Of a stretch of DNA of 64,000 nt, positions 1 to 8,751 are shown piece after piece; positions within the stretch are counted from its first letter, which is position 1; every line of letters starts with the position of its first letter. Source of the DNA: Cognatitamlana sp035818475 (lineage in GTDB: Bacteria > Bacteroidota > Bacteroidia > Flavobacteriales > Flavobacteriaceae); assembly GCF_035818475.1 (NCBI RefSeq), contig NZ_JAYMGV010000002.1, positions 355,957 to 419,956 on the forward strand. Direction: 5' to 3'. A model generated the notes under the pieces. The model made no database searches. It was given only the letters and a program-made list of their open reading frames with translations, and had not been told where the DNA came from. Position numbers and translations under genes: made by a program.

Positions 1-207
1 ACAGGCATCATAACCTGTAAGCTGTTCTTTAATGGCCTCCAGATTTGAAAAATCACTTAGTAAAACTTCTTTTAATTTAGGGTGCTGTAGTTCTATGGAC
101 CTTCTGTTAATGACCAGAACCTCTTGAATACCGTTATGATCCAGACATTCCAGCATAACCCCCTAGCCTACCATTCCGGTAGCTCCCGTTATAATTATTT
201 TTTTCAT
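1..207 (-). pseudogene. NAD(P)-binding Rossmann-fold protein, interrupted by a stop and cut by the window edge
   Basis: Read on the minus strand from the ATG at 205-207, the frame gives MKKIIITGATGMVG, a classic N-terminal Rossmann dinucleotide-binding loop (GATGMVG). A TAG stop follows at codon 15 (163-165). The same frame then stays open to the window edge with family-like sequence (GVMLECLDHNGIQEVLV, then NRRS). Relatives usually have a charged residue where the stop lies, so one base change could explain it. The rest of the gene is outside the window. It may be a pseudogene, a sequencing error, or a gene restarted at the internal ATG. It lies just downstream of the AraC regulator on the same strand, which may once have controlled it. 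Confidence 0.6.
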
Positions 208-222
208 TTGATATGGTTTTAT

Positions 223-1131
223 CTAATTCTGACTTCTGTATTTTGCCGGACTCATTCCGGTTTTGCTCTTAAAAAGTTTACTGAAGTGTTGCGGATATTC
301 AAATCCGAGGTTATAGGCAATTTCACTAATTGAATCTGTAGTCCCCAACAGCTTATTTTTAGCCCTGTTAATGACAAAAGCACTGATATGGTCCTTTGCT
401 GATTTTCCTGTCTCTTTCTTTAATAGGTCACTTAAATAATTAGGCGACATATTTAGGGCTTCTCCACAATATTTCACAGACGGCAAACCCATTTCTAGAG
501 GCTTTTCAGAGTTGAAATAATTTTTTAAAAAAGACTCAAATTCCGTAACATGATCCTGGTTTAAATTGGTGCGTATGTAGAATTGCCTGTCATAATAGCG
601 TGTGCAATAGTTTAACAGCAATTCAATGTTTGAAATGATAAGCTTTTGACTGTGCTTGTCTATATTTTGATTGTACTCGCGCTCAATTTTTAAAGCTAGA
701 TCTAAGATAATATCTTGTTCTTCTTGTGATAAATGAAGGGCTTCATGTACTTCATAATCAAAAAACGAGTAGCTTCCAATGCTTTTCCCAAGTTCTGATT
801 TTCTGATTAAATCCGGATGAAAAAACAGCATCCAACCCTCTGAGTCATCATCTATTTTTTCATTTTCACCGTAGATCACCTGATTAGGTTTTGTAAATAC
901 CATGGTGCCTTCTGAATAGTCATAGGAATTACGTCCATACATAAACGAGCCTGAAATACCGTCCTTTAAAGAAATCATGTATAGATCTGACATAAATCTA
1001 ACCCCTTCAAACCCTAACTGTTTTGGTAAATCTTTTAGATAAATTAAGGACACCAAGGGGTGTTTTGGCGCAGATTGCCCTAATAAATCATGTATTTGCG
1101 TAATGCTTTTTATTTCAAAAATATCCCCCAT
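223..1131 (-). CDS. AraC family transcriptional regulator
   Basis: A 302-residue DNA-binding regulator. The C-terminal third (about 205-300) holds the two helix-turn-helix units of AraC/XylS proteins. The first lies around NYLSDLLKKETGKSAKDHI. The second lies around ISEIAYNLGFEYPQHFSKLF and is followed by the signature ending KTGMSPAKYR. The N-terminal 200 residues resemble the cupin-like sensing half of the family, but the ligand cannot be predicted. Length is normal. It is followed on the same strand by the interrupted Rossmann-fold gene and preceded by the SDR gene, so it may control oxidoreductases nearby. That regulatory link is inference. Confidence 0.92.
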   Translation of the reverse strand: MGDIFEIKSITQIHDLLGQSAPKHPLVSLIYLKDLPKQLGFEGVRFMSDLYMISLKDGISGSFMYGRNSYDYSEGTMVFTKPNQVIYGENEKIDDDSEGWMLFFHPDLIRKSELGKSIGSYSFFDYEVHEALHLSQEEQDIILDLALKIEREYNQNIDKHSQKLIISNIELLLNYCTRYYDRQFYIRTNLNQDHVTEFESFLKNYFNSEKPLEMGLPSVKYCGEALNMSPNYLSDLLKKETGKSAKDHISAFVINRAKNKLLGTTDSISEIAYNLGFEYPQHFSKLFKSKTGMSPAKYRSQN

Positions 1132-1209
1132 ATTACCTTTAAATTAAACCGATATGCTTATTATGTCTATGAAAATACAATTAATTTCTATGACCTGTTG
1201 GGCATTGTA

Positions 1210-2031
1210 TTATTTCATTTGACTCTTTAAAACTCTATCAAATAACCGACCACCTAAATAGATACGCATCCAAACCATAGGCTTTGCCCATTTACCCGCT
1301 CTATATCTTGTCTTTGGTTTTTTAGCATATATAGCTTTTACAACTTTATTAGTAATTACTGAAGCCGGAGATGAATTCTTAGGGTTAGAATAAAAGGCTT
1401 CTGTAGTATGAGCAATAGTATTGGCGGCTGCTTCATAGGGACCTCCTTTTGAACGCTCGAGCATAGGGCCATTCATGACATCTCCAAACTCTGTTCTTAT
1501 AGCTCCCGGTTCAATAACTACTACGTCAATATTAAACGGTTTTAATTCTAAGCGTAAACAATCGCTCCAGCCTTCCAGAGCATGTTTTGTAGCATGATAC
1601 CAGGACCCCAAAATAGTATACATTTTGCCTCCCATAGATGAGTTATTTATTATGGTTCCCTGTTTTTGTTTTCGCATATAAGGCAAAACAGCTTTGGTTA
1701 TGGTAGCTAAGCCAAAGAGGTTAACATCAAACTGGCGTTTGGCATCTTCTATAGAAACATCTTCAACAGATCCGTAAACCGCATATCCTGCATTATTAAA
1801 GAGCACATCTATTTGGCCTTGCTCCTTAATAATTCTAGTGACCGCTTCTTTAACCTGGTCAGTATTGGTAATATCCAGCTTAATGGCATGGCCGCCTGCC
1901 TCTTCAAGGTCCTTCATGTGATTAAGGCGTCTGGCCACTCCATATACAATATGCCCTTCTTCAACTAATCGTAATGCGGCATCTTTTCCCATTCCGGATG
2001 ACGCTCCGGTAATTATGATTACTTTTTTCAC
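1210..2031 (-). CDS. SDR family NAD(P)-dependent oxidoreductase
   Basis: A short-chain dehydrogenase of about 273 residues. With the GTG start at 2031 the protein opens MKKVIIITGASSGMG, so the cofactor motif TGASSGMG sits at residues 8-15. NNAG, the catalytic serine in NNSSMGG, and the Y-x-x-x-K pair in YHATK follow in the usual order. A longer frame begins at a GTG at 2058. The shorter start was chosen because family members begin directly at the Rossmann strand and because a TAnnTTTG-like box (TAATTTTG) touches the longer start. The substrate is unknown. Cytosolic; probably transcribed alone. Confidence 0.9.
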   Translation of the reverse strand: MKKVIIITGASSGMGKDAALRLVEEGHIVYGVARRLNHMKDLEEAGGHAIKLDITNTDQVKEAVTRIIKEQGQIDVLFNNAGYAVYGSVEDVSIEDAKRQFDVNLFGLATITKAVLPYMRKQKQGTIINNSSMGGKMYTILGSWYHATKHALEGWSDCLRLELKPFNIDVVVIEPGAIRTEFGDVMNGPMLERSKGGPYEAAANTIAHTTEAFYSNPKNSSPASVITNKVVKAIYAKKPKTRYRAGKWAKPMVWMRIYLGGRLFDRVLKSQMK

Positions 2032-2147
2032 AATGCTATTTTTTAAATTAAATGACACTGCAAAATTATTGCGGATAACAGATTAAAAATTATACATTTT
2101 ACTGAATGATGTATATATTCTACTTATTTAAATAAGTTTCAGAATAT

Positions 2148-2309
2148 TCAGAGCTTTGCGTTTAAAAAGCTCTGGAGGCCTTGACAGTTAACTTTTAAGG
2201 CTCTATAATTACTGTACGTGGTTTGTCTGTAATTATTTTTAGGTGCTAGAAAACAACGCGTATTGCAAACATCTTTAAAAGCATTTTCAAAGACACCTGC
2301 AATCGCCAT
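2148..2309 (-). CDS. candidate small protein, 53 aa
   Basis: An unrecognised open frame from an ATG at 2307-2309 to a TGA at 2148-2150. It begins MAIAGVFENAFKDVCNTRC and ends QSFLNAKL. Codon choice looks like the neighbouring genes, and it is the only obvious frame in the 328-base gap between the SDR gene and the secreted protein at 2387. Against it, no homolog is known to me and its 3' end coincides with a 9-bp perfect hairpin (2149-2174). It has three cysteines and is mildly basic. It may be a genuine small gene or a chance frame. Confidence 0.3.
   Translation of the reverse strand: MAIAGVFENAFKDVCNTRCFLAPKNNYRQTTYSNYRALKVNCQGLQSFLNAKL
2149..2174. repeat. perfect 9-bp inverted repeat (hairpin)
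   Basis: CAGAGCTTT (2149-2157) pairs exactly with AAAGCTCTG (2166-2174) across an 8-base loop. No clean T-run follows on either strand, so it is not a textbook terminator. It overlaps the last codons of the candidate 53-aa frame. It could end the upstream minus-strand transcript or be a processed RNA 3' end. Confidence 0.5.
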
Positions 2310-2386
2310 CTTTTTAACTTGATATGGTTTTATGTTTTTGAGAATATCAGGATAAGAAATATAAAGAGCAGCAATACTCAGCTTTA

Positions 2387-2998
2387 CTATTGTACCTGTC
2401 TATAATCTTTATGTAGCCTAATATCTTTGGTTGCAACATATAGATTATCCTTTTTTTCAAGTCTAAGTAATCCACTAACAGCTTTAGCACGACATGCCAG
2501 AGTTAGTGACGGTAATAATGGATCATCGTTAAAAAAGAATGAATTGATCTTATATTCCGGCTTACCGGGTTCTTTAACCACACGGTGAATCTGCTTTAAC
2601 TCTTTGCGAGTAAATTTACCGGGGATATAGGTATATAAGGTATAATGACCGTCTGAATCTGTTTTAACCCACCCTCTGTTATGAACATAACGCTTACGGT
2701 GTTCATCACGTCTCATATCATAATCTCCATTTTCATCCGGCTGATACACATAAAGTATAACATCTTTTGCAGGCGTTTTTCCATCGCTTTGATAGATAGT
2801 TCCGGAAATCTTAATCTTATTGAGTTTTGAATTAAAACCCGGAATGGTATCTACATTATTTAACTGTTTCTCGGTATAATCATAAAGGGCATTCCTTTTT
2901 TTATAATCAGAAGGAAAAACTTCAGCTTCTTGTGCATTTGTTATATGCACTGAGCCAATAAAACTAATTAAACAGAAGATAGAAATAAACGTTTTCAT
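2387..2998 (-). CDS. secreted intradiol ring-cleavage dioxygenase-like protein, probably non-catalytic
   Basis: 203 residues from the ATG at 2996-2998, chosen because a clean signal peptide follows (MKTFISIFCLISFIGSV, cleavage near TNAQ). A longer frame has no support. The mature part shows the intradiol dioxygenase beta-sandwich pattern: ISGTIYQSDGKTPAKDVIL, LYVYQPDENGDY, TDSDGHYTLYTYIPGKF, then KINSFFFNDDPLL. In active relatives a tyrosine follows the PG-type turn and an H-x-H pair follows shortly after. Here these positions read PGKF and KQIHRV, so one tyrosine and one histidine ligand appear to be Phe and Gln. A ferric active site is therefore unlikely. It may instead bind a carbohydrate or aromatic compound outside the cytoplasm. 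Confidence 0.75.
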   Translation of the reverse strand: MKTFISIFCLISFIGSVHITNAQEAEVFPSDYKKRNALYDYTEKQLNNVDTIPGFNSKLNKIKISGTIYQSDGKTPAKDVILYVYQPDENGDYDMRRDEHRKRYVHNRGWVKTDSDGHYTLYTYIPGKFTRKELKQIHRVVKEPGKPEYKINSFFFNDDPLLPSLTLACRAKAVSGLLRLEKKDNLYVATKDIRLHKDYRQVQ

Positions 2999-3170
2999 GG
3001 GGCTTGGGTTTTTAATTAACTCAAAATTAAGTAACAAGCCTTTTCCTTTACTAAAAAATCGTTTGAATTATAAAATTTAACGATGAATAGATGAAAAACA
3101 TACTATTCCCGATGAGTTTTAATTGTATACACTAGAGTTAAAAGTTTCTTTTAAAAGGCACCCTAAATCT

Positions 3171-3719
3171 CTATTCCTTCTTTTCTATAGCCTTAGCAGT
3201 TCCTGAATAGCGTATTTGTGATCTTGCATTTCCTGCCAAAGAAATGTTGGATTTTAAATTTGTAAATAATCTGATATTAACATTGAAATTTTCGGAAAAG
3301 CTCCTCGCCTGAAATGAAATATCATAGCTCTTATCCTTGTTTTGGACTACCTTATAGTTTTGTAGCTCACCTTTAAATTGTATGGCACTATCCTCTCCGC
3401 CATAGGTACCACCACCCATTCTACGTTCTCCATAATAAGGTAAATAGGACGTAATACTGTCGCCTTTAATAGTTAAGTAATTATTATTTCCAATTAAGTT
3501 TATAGCATTAGGGTTATTTCCTGGTTGCAGAAGTACGGACACTCTCTGCATTGCTACTGTGGCCATAGGGTATGCCCACTCTGAATCAATGGTGAAGTTT
3601 TTGCTCTTAATAAGGGCATCTAGTTTATCAATTTCTGCTTGAGTGGCTATGGACTTAGAAGAATTACAAGAAAAAAAAGTTATTGTAATAATAGCGATGA
3701 AAAAAAATAATGTTCTCAT
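3171..3719 (-). CDS. DUF4251 family lipoprotein
   Basis: 182 residues from the ATG at 3717-3719; the longer frame starts with TTG and only adds three residues. A lipoprotein signal ends at Cys18 (TITFFSC), so the product should be anchored to a membrane facing the periplasm. The body matches the DUF4251 pattern of Bacteroidota: a region after SEWAYPMATVAMQRV, a glycine-rich YGERRMGGGTYGG stretch and a C-terminal beta-rich part (YDISFQARS, then GNARSQIRYSG). Its function is unknown. It stands alone between the secreted protein gene and the glycosyltransferase gene, all on the minus strand. Confidence 0.8.
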   Translation of the reverse strand: MRTLFFFIAIITITFFSCNSSKSIATQAEIDKLDALIKSKNFTIDSEWAYPMATVAMQRVSVLLQPGNNPNAINLIGNNNYLTIKGDSITSYLPYYGERRMGGGTYGGEDSAIQFKGELQNYKVVQNKDKSYDISFQARSFSENFNVNIRLFTNLKSNISLAGNARSQIRYSGTAKAIEKKE

Positions 3720-3809
3720 TTTACACAAATTAATAATTATACTATAAAAATACGAAGCAACAGGGTATATTAGATACCTTGCAAATAAAATTTAAGACAT
3801 TTTTATGAA

Positions 3810-4859
3810 TTAGTCGAGGATCTGATGAATACTTTCAATCCAATTATCAATCGTGGTTTTGCCGGTATGAAGGGCTATACTACCATTACCATACGGTTGA
3901 TATATATCTGGATTAGTTATGGAGAAGAATCCAACTGTAGGCGTTAATGTAGCACTAGCCAAATGCATAACACCATTATCTGCTGCAATAAATACACTTG
4001 TATTTTTTATAATTCCCCCCATTTCCCTGATATCCTTACTATAAAAATTAGGGGCCTTAAAATTGATCTTTGAAATATTCTCAATTGGCAACATTTCAAT
4101 TATATTATATTCGGGAAATTCTTTTAATAACCTGGAATAAAAGGTATTCCACCATGTCTCTGAATAACATTTGTTTCCAGTAGCATTAGTATAAATGCAA
4201 ATGGTTGGTTTTGAATTATTATTTAAATCGTCAAGTATAGCTTTCCCTTTTAAAATTTCTGTAGTATTCAGCTTTATATTTAAAACAGGAATCCCATCTG
4301 ATTCAACAGTAGTTGTTCCTAAACGTTTTAAATAATGCCTTAAAACATAAACAGGGAATTTAGAAATATGCTTATAATCTTCATACCGTTGGAAACCTGC
4401 TTCATCTTCATTTCCAAACACCTTAAACTTTGCTTTAGAAATTTGAGTTAACAGCTTACCAGAAGACGAATTCCTATCGCCATTAATAACTAAATCATAA
4501 GTCTTTCTCTTAATAGAAACCCATGTTTTCACATATTGAAATATATTACTCCATGGCTTTTTAGGAAGCTTGATAATATCAGTAACTTCTTTGTAATTTT
4601 CAAATACAGGATGTGCTACCCCCCCTTTTACAAACAAATCTATTTCACAATTGGGAAAAGTATTTATAACTTCCTGAACCAAAGGCGTTAGTAATAACTG
4701 ATTTCCAAGCCTATGGTTTGGTCTGATTATTAACACTTTTTTAATGTCCTCAGGGTTGAGGCTTCCATATTCAGGTTCTGTATAAGAATCACCAATACTT
4801 TTGGTAATACGATGCATCACCTTTCTTCTAATATGATTGATACGTAATTTGAAAGACAT
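3810..4859 (-). CDS. glycosyltransferase family 9 (heptosyltransferase-like)
   Basis: 349 residues. A basic N-terminal stretch of about 40 residues precedes the GT-B core, which begins at VLIIRPNHRLGNQLLLTPLV, the usual GT9 opening (RxxxLGDxLLxTP type). The C-terminal nucleotide-sugar lobe contains IKNTSVFIAADNGVMHLASA and TPTVGFFS, the D-x-G-x-x-H-x-A motif of heptosyltransferases. It should transfer a sugar to lipopolysaccharide core or another envelope glycan at the inner face of the inner membrane. The exact sugar is unknown. No other glycan gene is adjacent. Confidence 0.85.
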   Translation of the reverse strand: MSFKLRINHIRRKVMHRITKSIGDSYTEPEYGSLNPEDIKKVLIIRPNHRLGNQLLLTPLVQEVINTFPNCEIDLFVKGGVAHPVFENYKEVTDIIKLPKKPWSNIFQYVKTWVSIKRKTYDLVINGDRNSSSGKLLTQISKAKFKVFGNEDEAGFQRYEDYKHISKFPVYVLRHYLKRLGTTTVESDGIPVLNIKLNTTEILKGKAILDDLNNNSKPTICIYTNATGNKCYSETWWNTFYSRLLKEFPEYNIIEMLPIENISKINFKAPNFYSKDIREMGGIIKNTSVFIAADNGVMHLASATLTPTVGFFSITNPDIYQPYGNGSIALHTGKTTIDNWIESIHQILD

Positions 4860-4949
4860 TAACAGATATTATCTAAATAAATGAAGGCAAAACTACAAAT
4901 AATAAACACATCAATACTAATAGAAGTTATTTTTTATGAATAACTTCTA

Positions 4950-6329
4950 TTACATGTTTTTCAGCTCACTTACCAAGTCAGTTAAAGCTGCTTTAGCATC
5001 ACCAAATAACATAGACGTTTTTGAATTATAAAATAGCTCGTTTTCAATACCGGCATACCCGGCATTCATACTTCGTTTATTAACAACAATATGCTTGGCG
5101 TTTTCTACATCAAGAATCGGCATTCCATAAATCGGACTGGCAGGATCATTATGCGCTGCCGGATTTACAACATCATTAGCTCCCACAACAAGTACCACAT
5201 CGGCATTATTGAATTGCGGGTTAATATCATCCATTTCTACCAGTACACTGTAATCTACATTTGATTCAGCCAAAAGCACATTCATATGTCCGGGCATACG
5301 TCCGGCTACCGGGTGAATAGCATACTTTACAGATACGCCTTTACCGGCCAGTATTTCCTCCAATTCATGGATGACATGTTGCGCCTGAGCTACCGCTAAA
5401 CCATATCCGGGAACAATAATTACATTAGACGCATAATTCATCATGATGGCAGCATCACTTGCTGTAGTGCTTTTAATAGTTCCTAATGTTTTATTACCAC
5501 TTTCAACGGTACCAGTAGCCGTAAATGAACCAAAGATAACCGACCCAAGCGTTCTATTCATAGCTTTACACATGGCTACTGTTAATATAATCCCTGCCGA
5601 ACCAACTAAAATACCGCCAACCAGCATAACCATATTATTGTATAAAACACCAGTAATGGCCGCTGCAATACCTGTTAAAGAGTTCAATAACGAAATGACT
5701 ACGGGCATATCTGCACCTCCAATAGGCAACACAAATAGGATTCCATAAACCAATCCGCCAACCAAAAGGCCATAAAGTAATAATGGGCTGCTTGTTCCAA
5801 TGGCAATCATATAAATAGCAAGGGCAATAACAGCAATAAAAAACGCATTATTTACAAGGTTATATTGTGGTATTTTAACAACACTTCTTAGTGACCCGTT
5901 TAATTTTCCCCATGCTACGATACTTCCTGAAAAGGTAACAGCTCCTATTATAATACCAGAAACAATAGTTGTAGCTTGTACACTACTGTCTACATTTTTA
6001 CTAAACTCAACCAAACCTATAAGTGTGGCACTTGCACCTCCAAAACCATTAAATAATGACACCAATTCAGGCATTTTAGTCATTTCTACCTTTATAGCAA
6101 TTAGCCATCCAATAATTGAACCAACAGCAATGGCAGATCCAATTAAAACATATATAATGACAGGGACTTCTATATCGTGAATAAATATAGTTCCAACAAT
6201 AGCCAGTCCCATACCAAAAGCAGCAATTAAATTTCCTTTTTTAGCTGTTTCAGGATGCCCCAATTTATTTAAACCTATTACAAACGTTACAGTAGCAATA
6301 AGATAGATAACACTTAATAAAACACTCAT
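4950..6329 (-). CDS. pntB: NAD(P) transhydrogenase subunit beta
   Basis: 459 residues. The first 260 or so form about nine membrane helices (domain II). The last 180 form the NADP(H)-binding domain III, with VPGYGLAVAQAQHVIHEL, then HPVAGRMPGHMNVLLAE and VVGANDVVNPAA, all conserved in PntB. With the two proteins encoded just upstream it forms the proton-translocating transhydrogenase of the inner membrane, which couples proton entry to NADPH production from NADH. Its start overlaps the stop of pntAB by one base, which indicates translational coupling. It is the last gene of the operon. Confidence 0.96.
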   Translation of the reverse strand: MSVLLSVIYLIATVTFVIGLNKLGHPETAKKGNLIAAFGMGLAIVGTIFIHDIEVPVIIYVLIGSAIAVGSIIGWLIAIKVEMTKMPELVSLFNGFGGASATLIGLVEFSKNVDSSVQATTIVSGIIIGAVTFSGSIVAWGKLNGSLRSVVKIPQYNLVNNAFFIAVIALAIYMIAIGTSSPLLLYGLLVGGLVYGILFVLPIGGADMPVVISLLNSLTGIAAAITGVLYNNMVMLVGGILVGSAGIILTVAMCKAMNRTLGSVIFGSFTATGTVESGNKTLGTIKSTTASDAAIMMNYASNVIIVPGYGLAVAQAQHVIHELEEILAGKGVSVKYAIHPVAGRMPGHMNVLLAESNVDYSVLVEMDDINPQFNNADVVLVVGANDVVNPAAHNDPASPIYGMPILDVENAKHIVVNKRSMNAGYAGIENELFYNSKTSMLFGDAKAALTDLVSELKNM

Positions 6330-6637
6330 TATTTTTTCTTTTTAAACATTTGTAACATTCTGTGAGTTACGGCAAAACCACCCACAACATTCAATATCCC
6401 CAAAACAACGGCTAGAAAACCTAAAGACAGAGCCAGATAATCATTAGGGTCAGAGTGTAACATCACCAAAATGGCTCCGACTATAACCACACCACTTAAG
6501 GCATTAGCTCCAGACATTAATGGCGTGTGCAATACAGCCGGAATACTTTTTATAACCTCTACTCCAACAAAAATGGAAAGAATAAGGATGTATATAATTT
6601 GAATATTATCTCTAATAAACTCTATTAATAGATTCAT
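6329..6637 (-). CDS. pntAB: NAD(P) transhydrogenase subunit alpha, membrane part (alpha-2)
   Basis: 102 residues with three predicted membrane helices (about 9-30, 46-62 and 67-90) and the conserved stretch KSIPAVLHTPLMSGANALSG. In E. coli this segment is fused to the C-terminus of PntA. Here it is a separate gene, as in the three-subunit enzymes of Rhodospirillum type. It overlaps pntB by one base and lies ten bases after pntAA, so the three are clearly one operon. Confidence 0.95.
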   Translation of the reverse strand: MNLLIEFIRDNIQIIYILILSIFVGVEVIKSIPAVLHTPLMSGANALSGVVIVGAILVMLHSDPNDYLALSLGFLAVVLGILNVVGGFAVTHRMLQMFKKKK

Positions 6638-6647
6638 AATGGATTAT

Positions 6648-7748
6648 TTATTGTTTTCTTATTTCACCATCTTTAACAATAAGGGTTTCGTCGGTAATTT
6701 CTTCTTCCAAATCCCATTTAAAGCTACTGTCTTCAGTAAGATGAATTATATAATTGTATATGTTTTTGGCAAATAGTTCACTGGCATTGGTAGAGACACT
6801 TTCAGGCGCTATAGTAGTTCCAATAACCTTCACGCCGTTTTTAACAACAGTTTTATTAAGTTTACTAATTTCACAATTTCCGCCTTGGGCTGCCGCCAAA
6901 TCAATAATAACAGCTCCATTCTTCATTTTAGACACTTGTTCTTCTGTAATTAAAACCGGAGCTTTTCTACCCGGAATATTAGCTGTTGTAACTACAAGAT
7001 CGGCTTGAAACAAAGATTTATTTACCGCCTCTTTTTGCTTACGGGCATAGTCTTCAGAAGCCTCTTTAGCATAACCACCTTCAGTCTCCTCCCCTTCATT
7101 ATCTACAGCTATAAACTTAGCTCCTAATGATTCTGCCTGTTCTTTAGTTTCCGTTCTAATATCAGTAGCTTCAACAACTGCCCCTAAACGCTTTGCCGTT
7201 GCAATAGCTTGTAAACCGGCCACTCCAACACCATAGATAAGCACTTTTGAAGGTGTTATAGTGCCTGCTGCAGTCATCATTAAGGGGAAAATTTTAGTCA
7301 TCTCATAGGCTCCTAAAATAACCGCTTTATACCCTGCCAGGTTATTTTGGGAACTTAATACATCCATATCCTGTGCTCTGGAAATTCTGGGCATCGCATC
7401 TAAAGAAAACGCAGTAGCTCCCCTTTCAGCAATAGCCTTAATAAGTTCCGGGTTTGACCTGTGATATAATTGACTAATTAAAACATGTCCTTTATCCACT
7501 AACTTTAAATCATCTTCGTCAAAAGGGTTAATTTTTAAAAGAATAGTTGACTCTTTAAATACAACGCCTCTTTTTTCAATAGTTACACCTATATCCTTAT
7601 AATCTGAATTCTTATAAGATGAACTTGAGCCCGCATCTTCTTCCACTACAACATCAAACCCACTGGATATGAATTGTTTAGCAATGATTGGTGATAATGA
7701 AACGCGCTTTTCTCCTTTTTGAGTCTCCTTAAGAATCCCTATTTTCAT
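6648..7748 (-). CDS. pntAA: NAD(P) transhydrogenase subunit alpha, soluble NAD-binding part (alpha-1)
   Basis: 366 residues forming domain I. It opens MKIGILKETQKGEKRVSLSP, the start shared with alanine dehydrogenase and PntA. The NAD-binding Rossmann motif lies in VLIYGVGVAGLQAIATAKRL (GxGxxG near residue 173). The C-terminus ends in a short charged tail rather than membrane helices, consistent with the split alpha subunit. It is the first gene of the pntAA-pntAB-pntB operon. A TAnnTTTG box lies 26-33 bases upstream of its start. Confidence 0.96.
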   Translation of the reverse strand: MKIGILKETQKGEKRVSLSPIIAKQFISSGFDVVVEEDAGSSSSYKNSDYKDIGVTIEKRGVVFKESTILLKINPFDEDDLKLVDKGHVLISQLYHRSNPELIKAIAERGATAFSLDAMPRISRAQDMDVLSSQNNLAGYKAVILGAYEMTKIFPLMMTAAGTITPSKVLIYGVGVAGLQAIATAKRLGAVVEATDIRTETKEQAESLGAKFIAVDNEGEETEGGYAKEASEDYARKQKEAVNKSLFQADLVVTTANIPGRKAPVLITEEQVSKMKNGAVIIDLAAAQGGNCEISKLNKTVVKNGVKVIGTTIAPESVSTNASELFAKNIYNYIIHLTEDSSFKWDLEEEITDETLIVKDGEIRKQ

Positions 7749-8208
7749 GTTGGTTGGTATGATTTAAAGGAGGCAAATATATCTAAAAGCGTTTCTAATA
7801 AATAGAAAGAGGTTTCATTTTTGTGAATAGTGAAGCAATCCATGAGAATTGTTGAAAAGACAATAATTATTTTTTAATGATTGAAAAAATACTTCAATTG
7901 TCCTATACGGCTCATAGCATAAATTTTTAAATAATATCAACCATATATTACTATATTTTTACCATATGTTACTTTATTTTATTGAAAACGACTTGACAAT
8001 CAATATCAATTAGTGTAATGGATAAAAATTAATAGGTTATAAAAATCATTATTAAATACTCTGAATATTTCAATAGTAGTTTTATTAAACAACACTATAT
8101 TTTGTTTTTTTGCAATGGTAATGCAACCTTGCAATAATTTAATTGTCTATAATAGTAACTTAAAAAATAAAACTATTTTTAAAGCGCATTAAATTCGACC
8201 GAATCTAA
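7749..8208. other. 460-base intergenic region between divergent pnt and sigma-factor operons
   Basis: Very AT-rich and without a credible open frame on either strand. It holds the pntAA promoter box near 7774 and, on the plus strand, near-matches to a -7 box (around TATATTTTG at 8096-8104) that could serve the sigma-factor gene. The length suggests a long 5' leader or extra regulation of the sigma operon, but I see no recognisable RNA structure. Confidence 0.4.
7774..7781 (-). promoter_or_regulatory. -7 promoter box for the pnt operon
   Basis: On the minus strand the bases read TATATTTG, an exact Bacteroidota TAnnTTTG box. A transcript starting just after it would have a leader of about 20 bases before pntAA. 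The -33 TTTG element is only partly matched (TTTA about 19 bases upstream). Confidence 0.45.
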
Positions 8209-8751
8209 TTGGAAACCAACATTTTACACACTCACAAAGATCTTGTTGAGAAAAGCAAATTAGGGGACAGAAGTTCCCAATACAAGCTTTATGAGCTATA
8301 TGTTGATGCTATGTTTAATGTTAGTATGCGTATGATGCGGGTTAAAGAAGATGCCGAAGATGTTCTACAGGATAGTTTTGTTGAAGCTTTTAATAATATG
8401 GCTTCGTTTAGGTATGAAAGTACATTTGGTTCGTGGTTAAAGCGTATAGTAATAAATAAATGTATCAATCATTTAAAGAAAAAAAAGGTAGCGGTAACAC
8501 CCATTGAAAATGAAGTGTATCATATAAAATCTGATGTTGAAGATACAGAGGTGCCAAAAATGGATATAAAAAAGGTTATCAGTGGTATAAAGCTATTACC
8601 AGCCGGTTATCAACAAATTATTAATCTGTACTTGATTGAAGGGTACGACCATTTAGAGATTTCTGAAATATTAGGAATTACAACGTCCACTTCCAAATCT
8701 CAGTATCACAGAGCAAAGAAAAAACTGGTTGAAATTATAAACACATTATGA
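8209..8751 (+). CDS. ECF-type RNA polymerase sigma factor
   Basis: 180 residues from a TTG start at 8209, where the family-like N-terminus begins; no ATG is nearby in frame. Sigma region 2 spans about residues 8-78 (core helix including DAEDVLQDSFVEAFNN). Region 4 spans about 130-177 (LPAGYQQIINLYLIEGYDH, then LEISEILGITTSTSKSQYHR). It redirects RNA polymerase to a set of stress or envelope promoters. It overlaps the next gene by four bases (ATGA), and that gene encodes a one-pass membrane protein of the kind that commonly holds ECF factors inactive. Confidence 0.93.
   Translation: METNILHTHKDLVEKSKLGDRSSQYKLYELYVDAMFNVSMRMMRVKEDAEDVLQDSFVEAFNNMASFRYESTFGSWLKRIVINKCINHLKKKKVAVTPIENEVYHIKSDVEDTEVPKMDIKKVISGIKLLPAGYQQIINLYLIEGYDHLEISEILGITTSTSKSQYHRAKKKLVEIINTL

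Noticed and set aside
124..333. Plus-strand 69-codon frame across the left edge
   Set aside because: It is antisense to the AraC C-terminus and the Rossmann-fold gene, without its own features.
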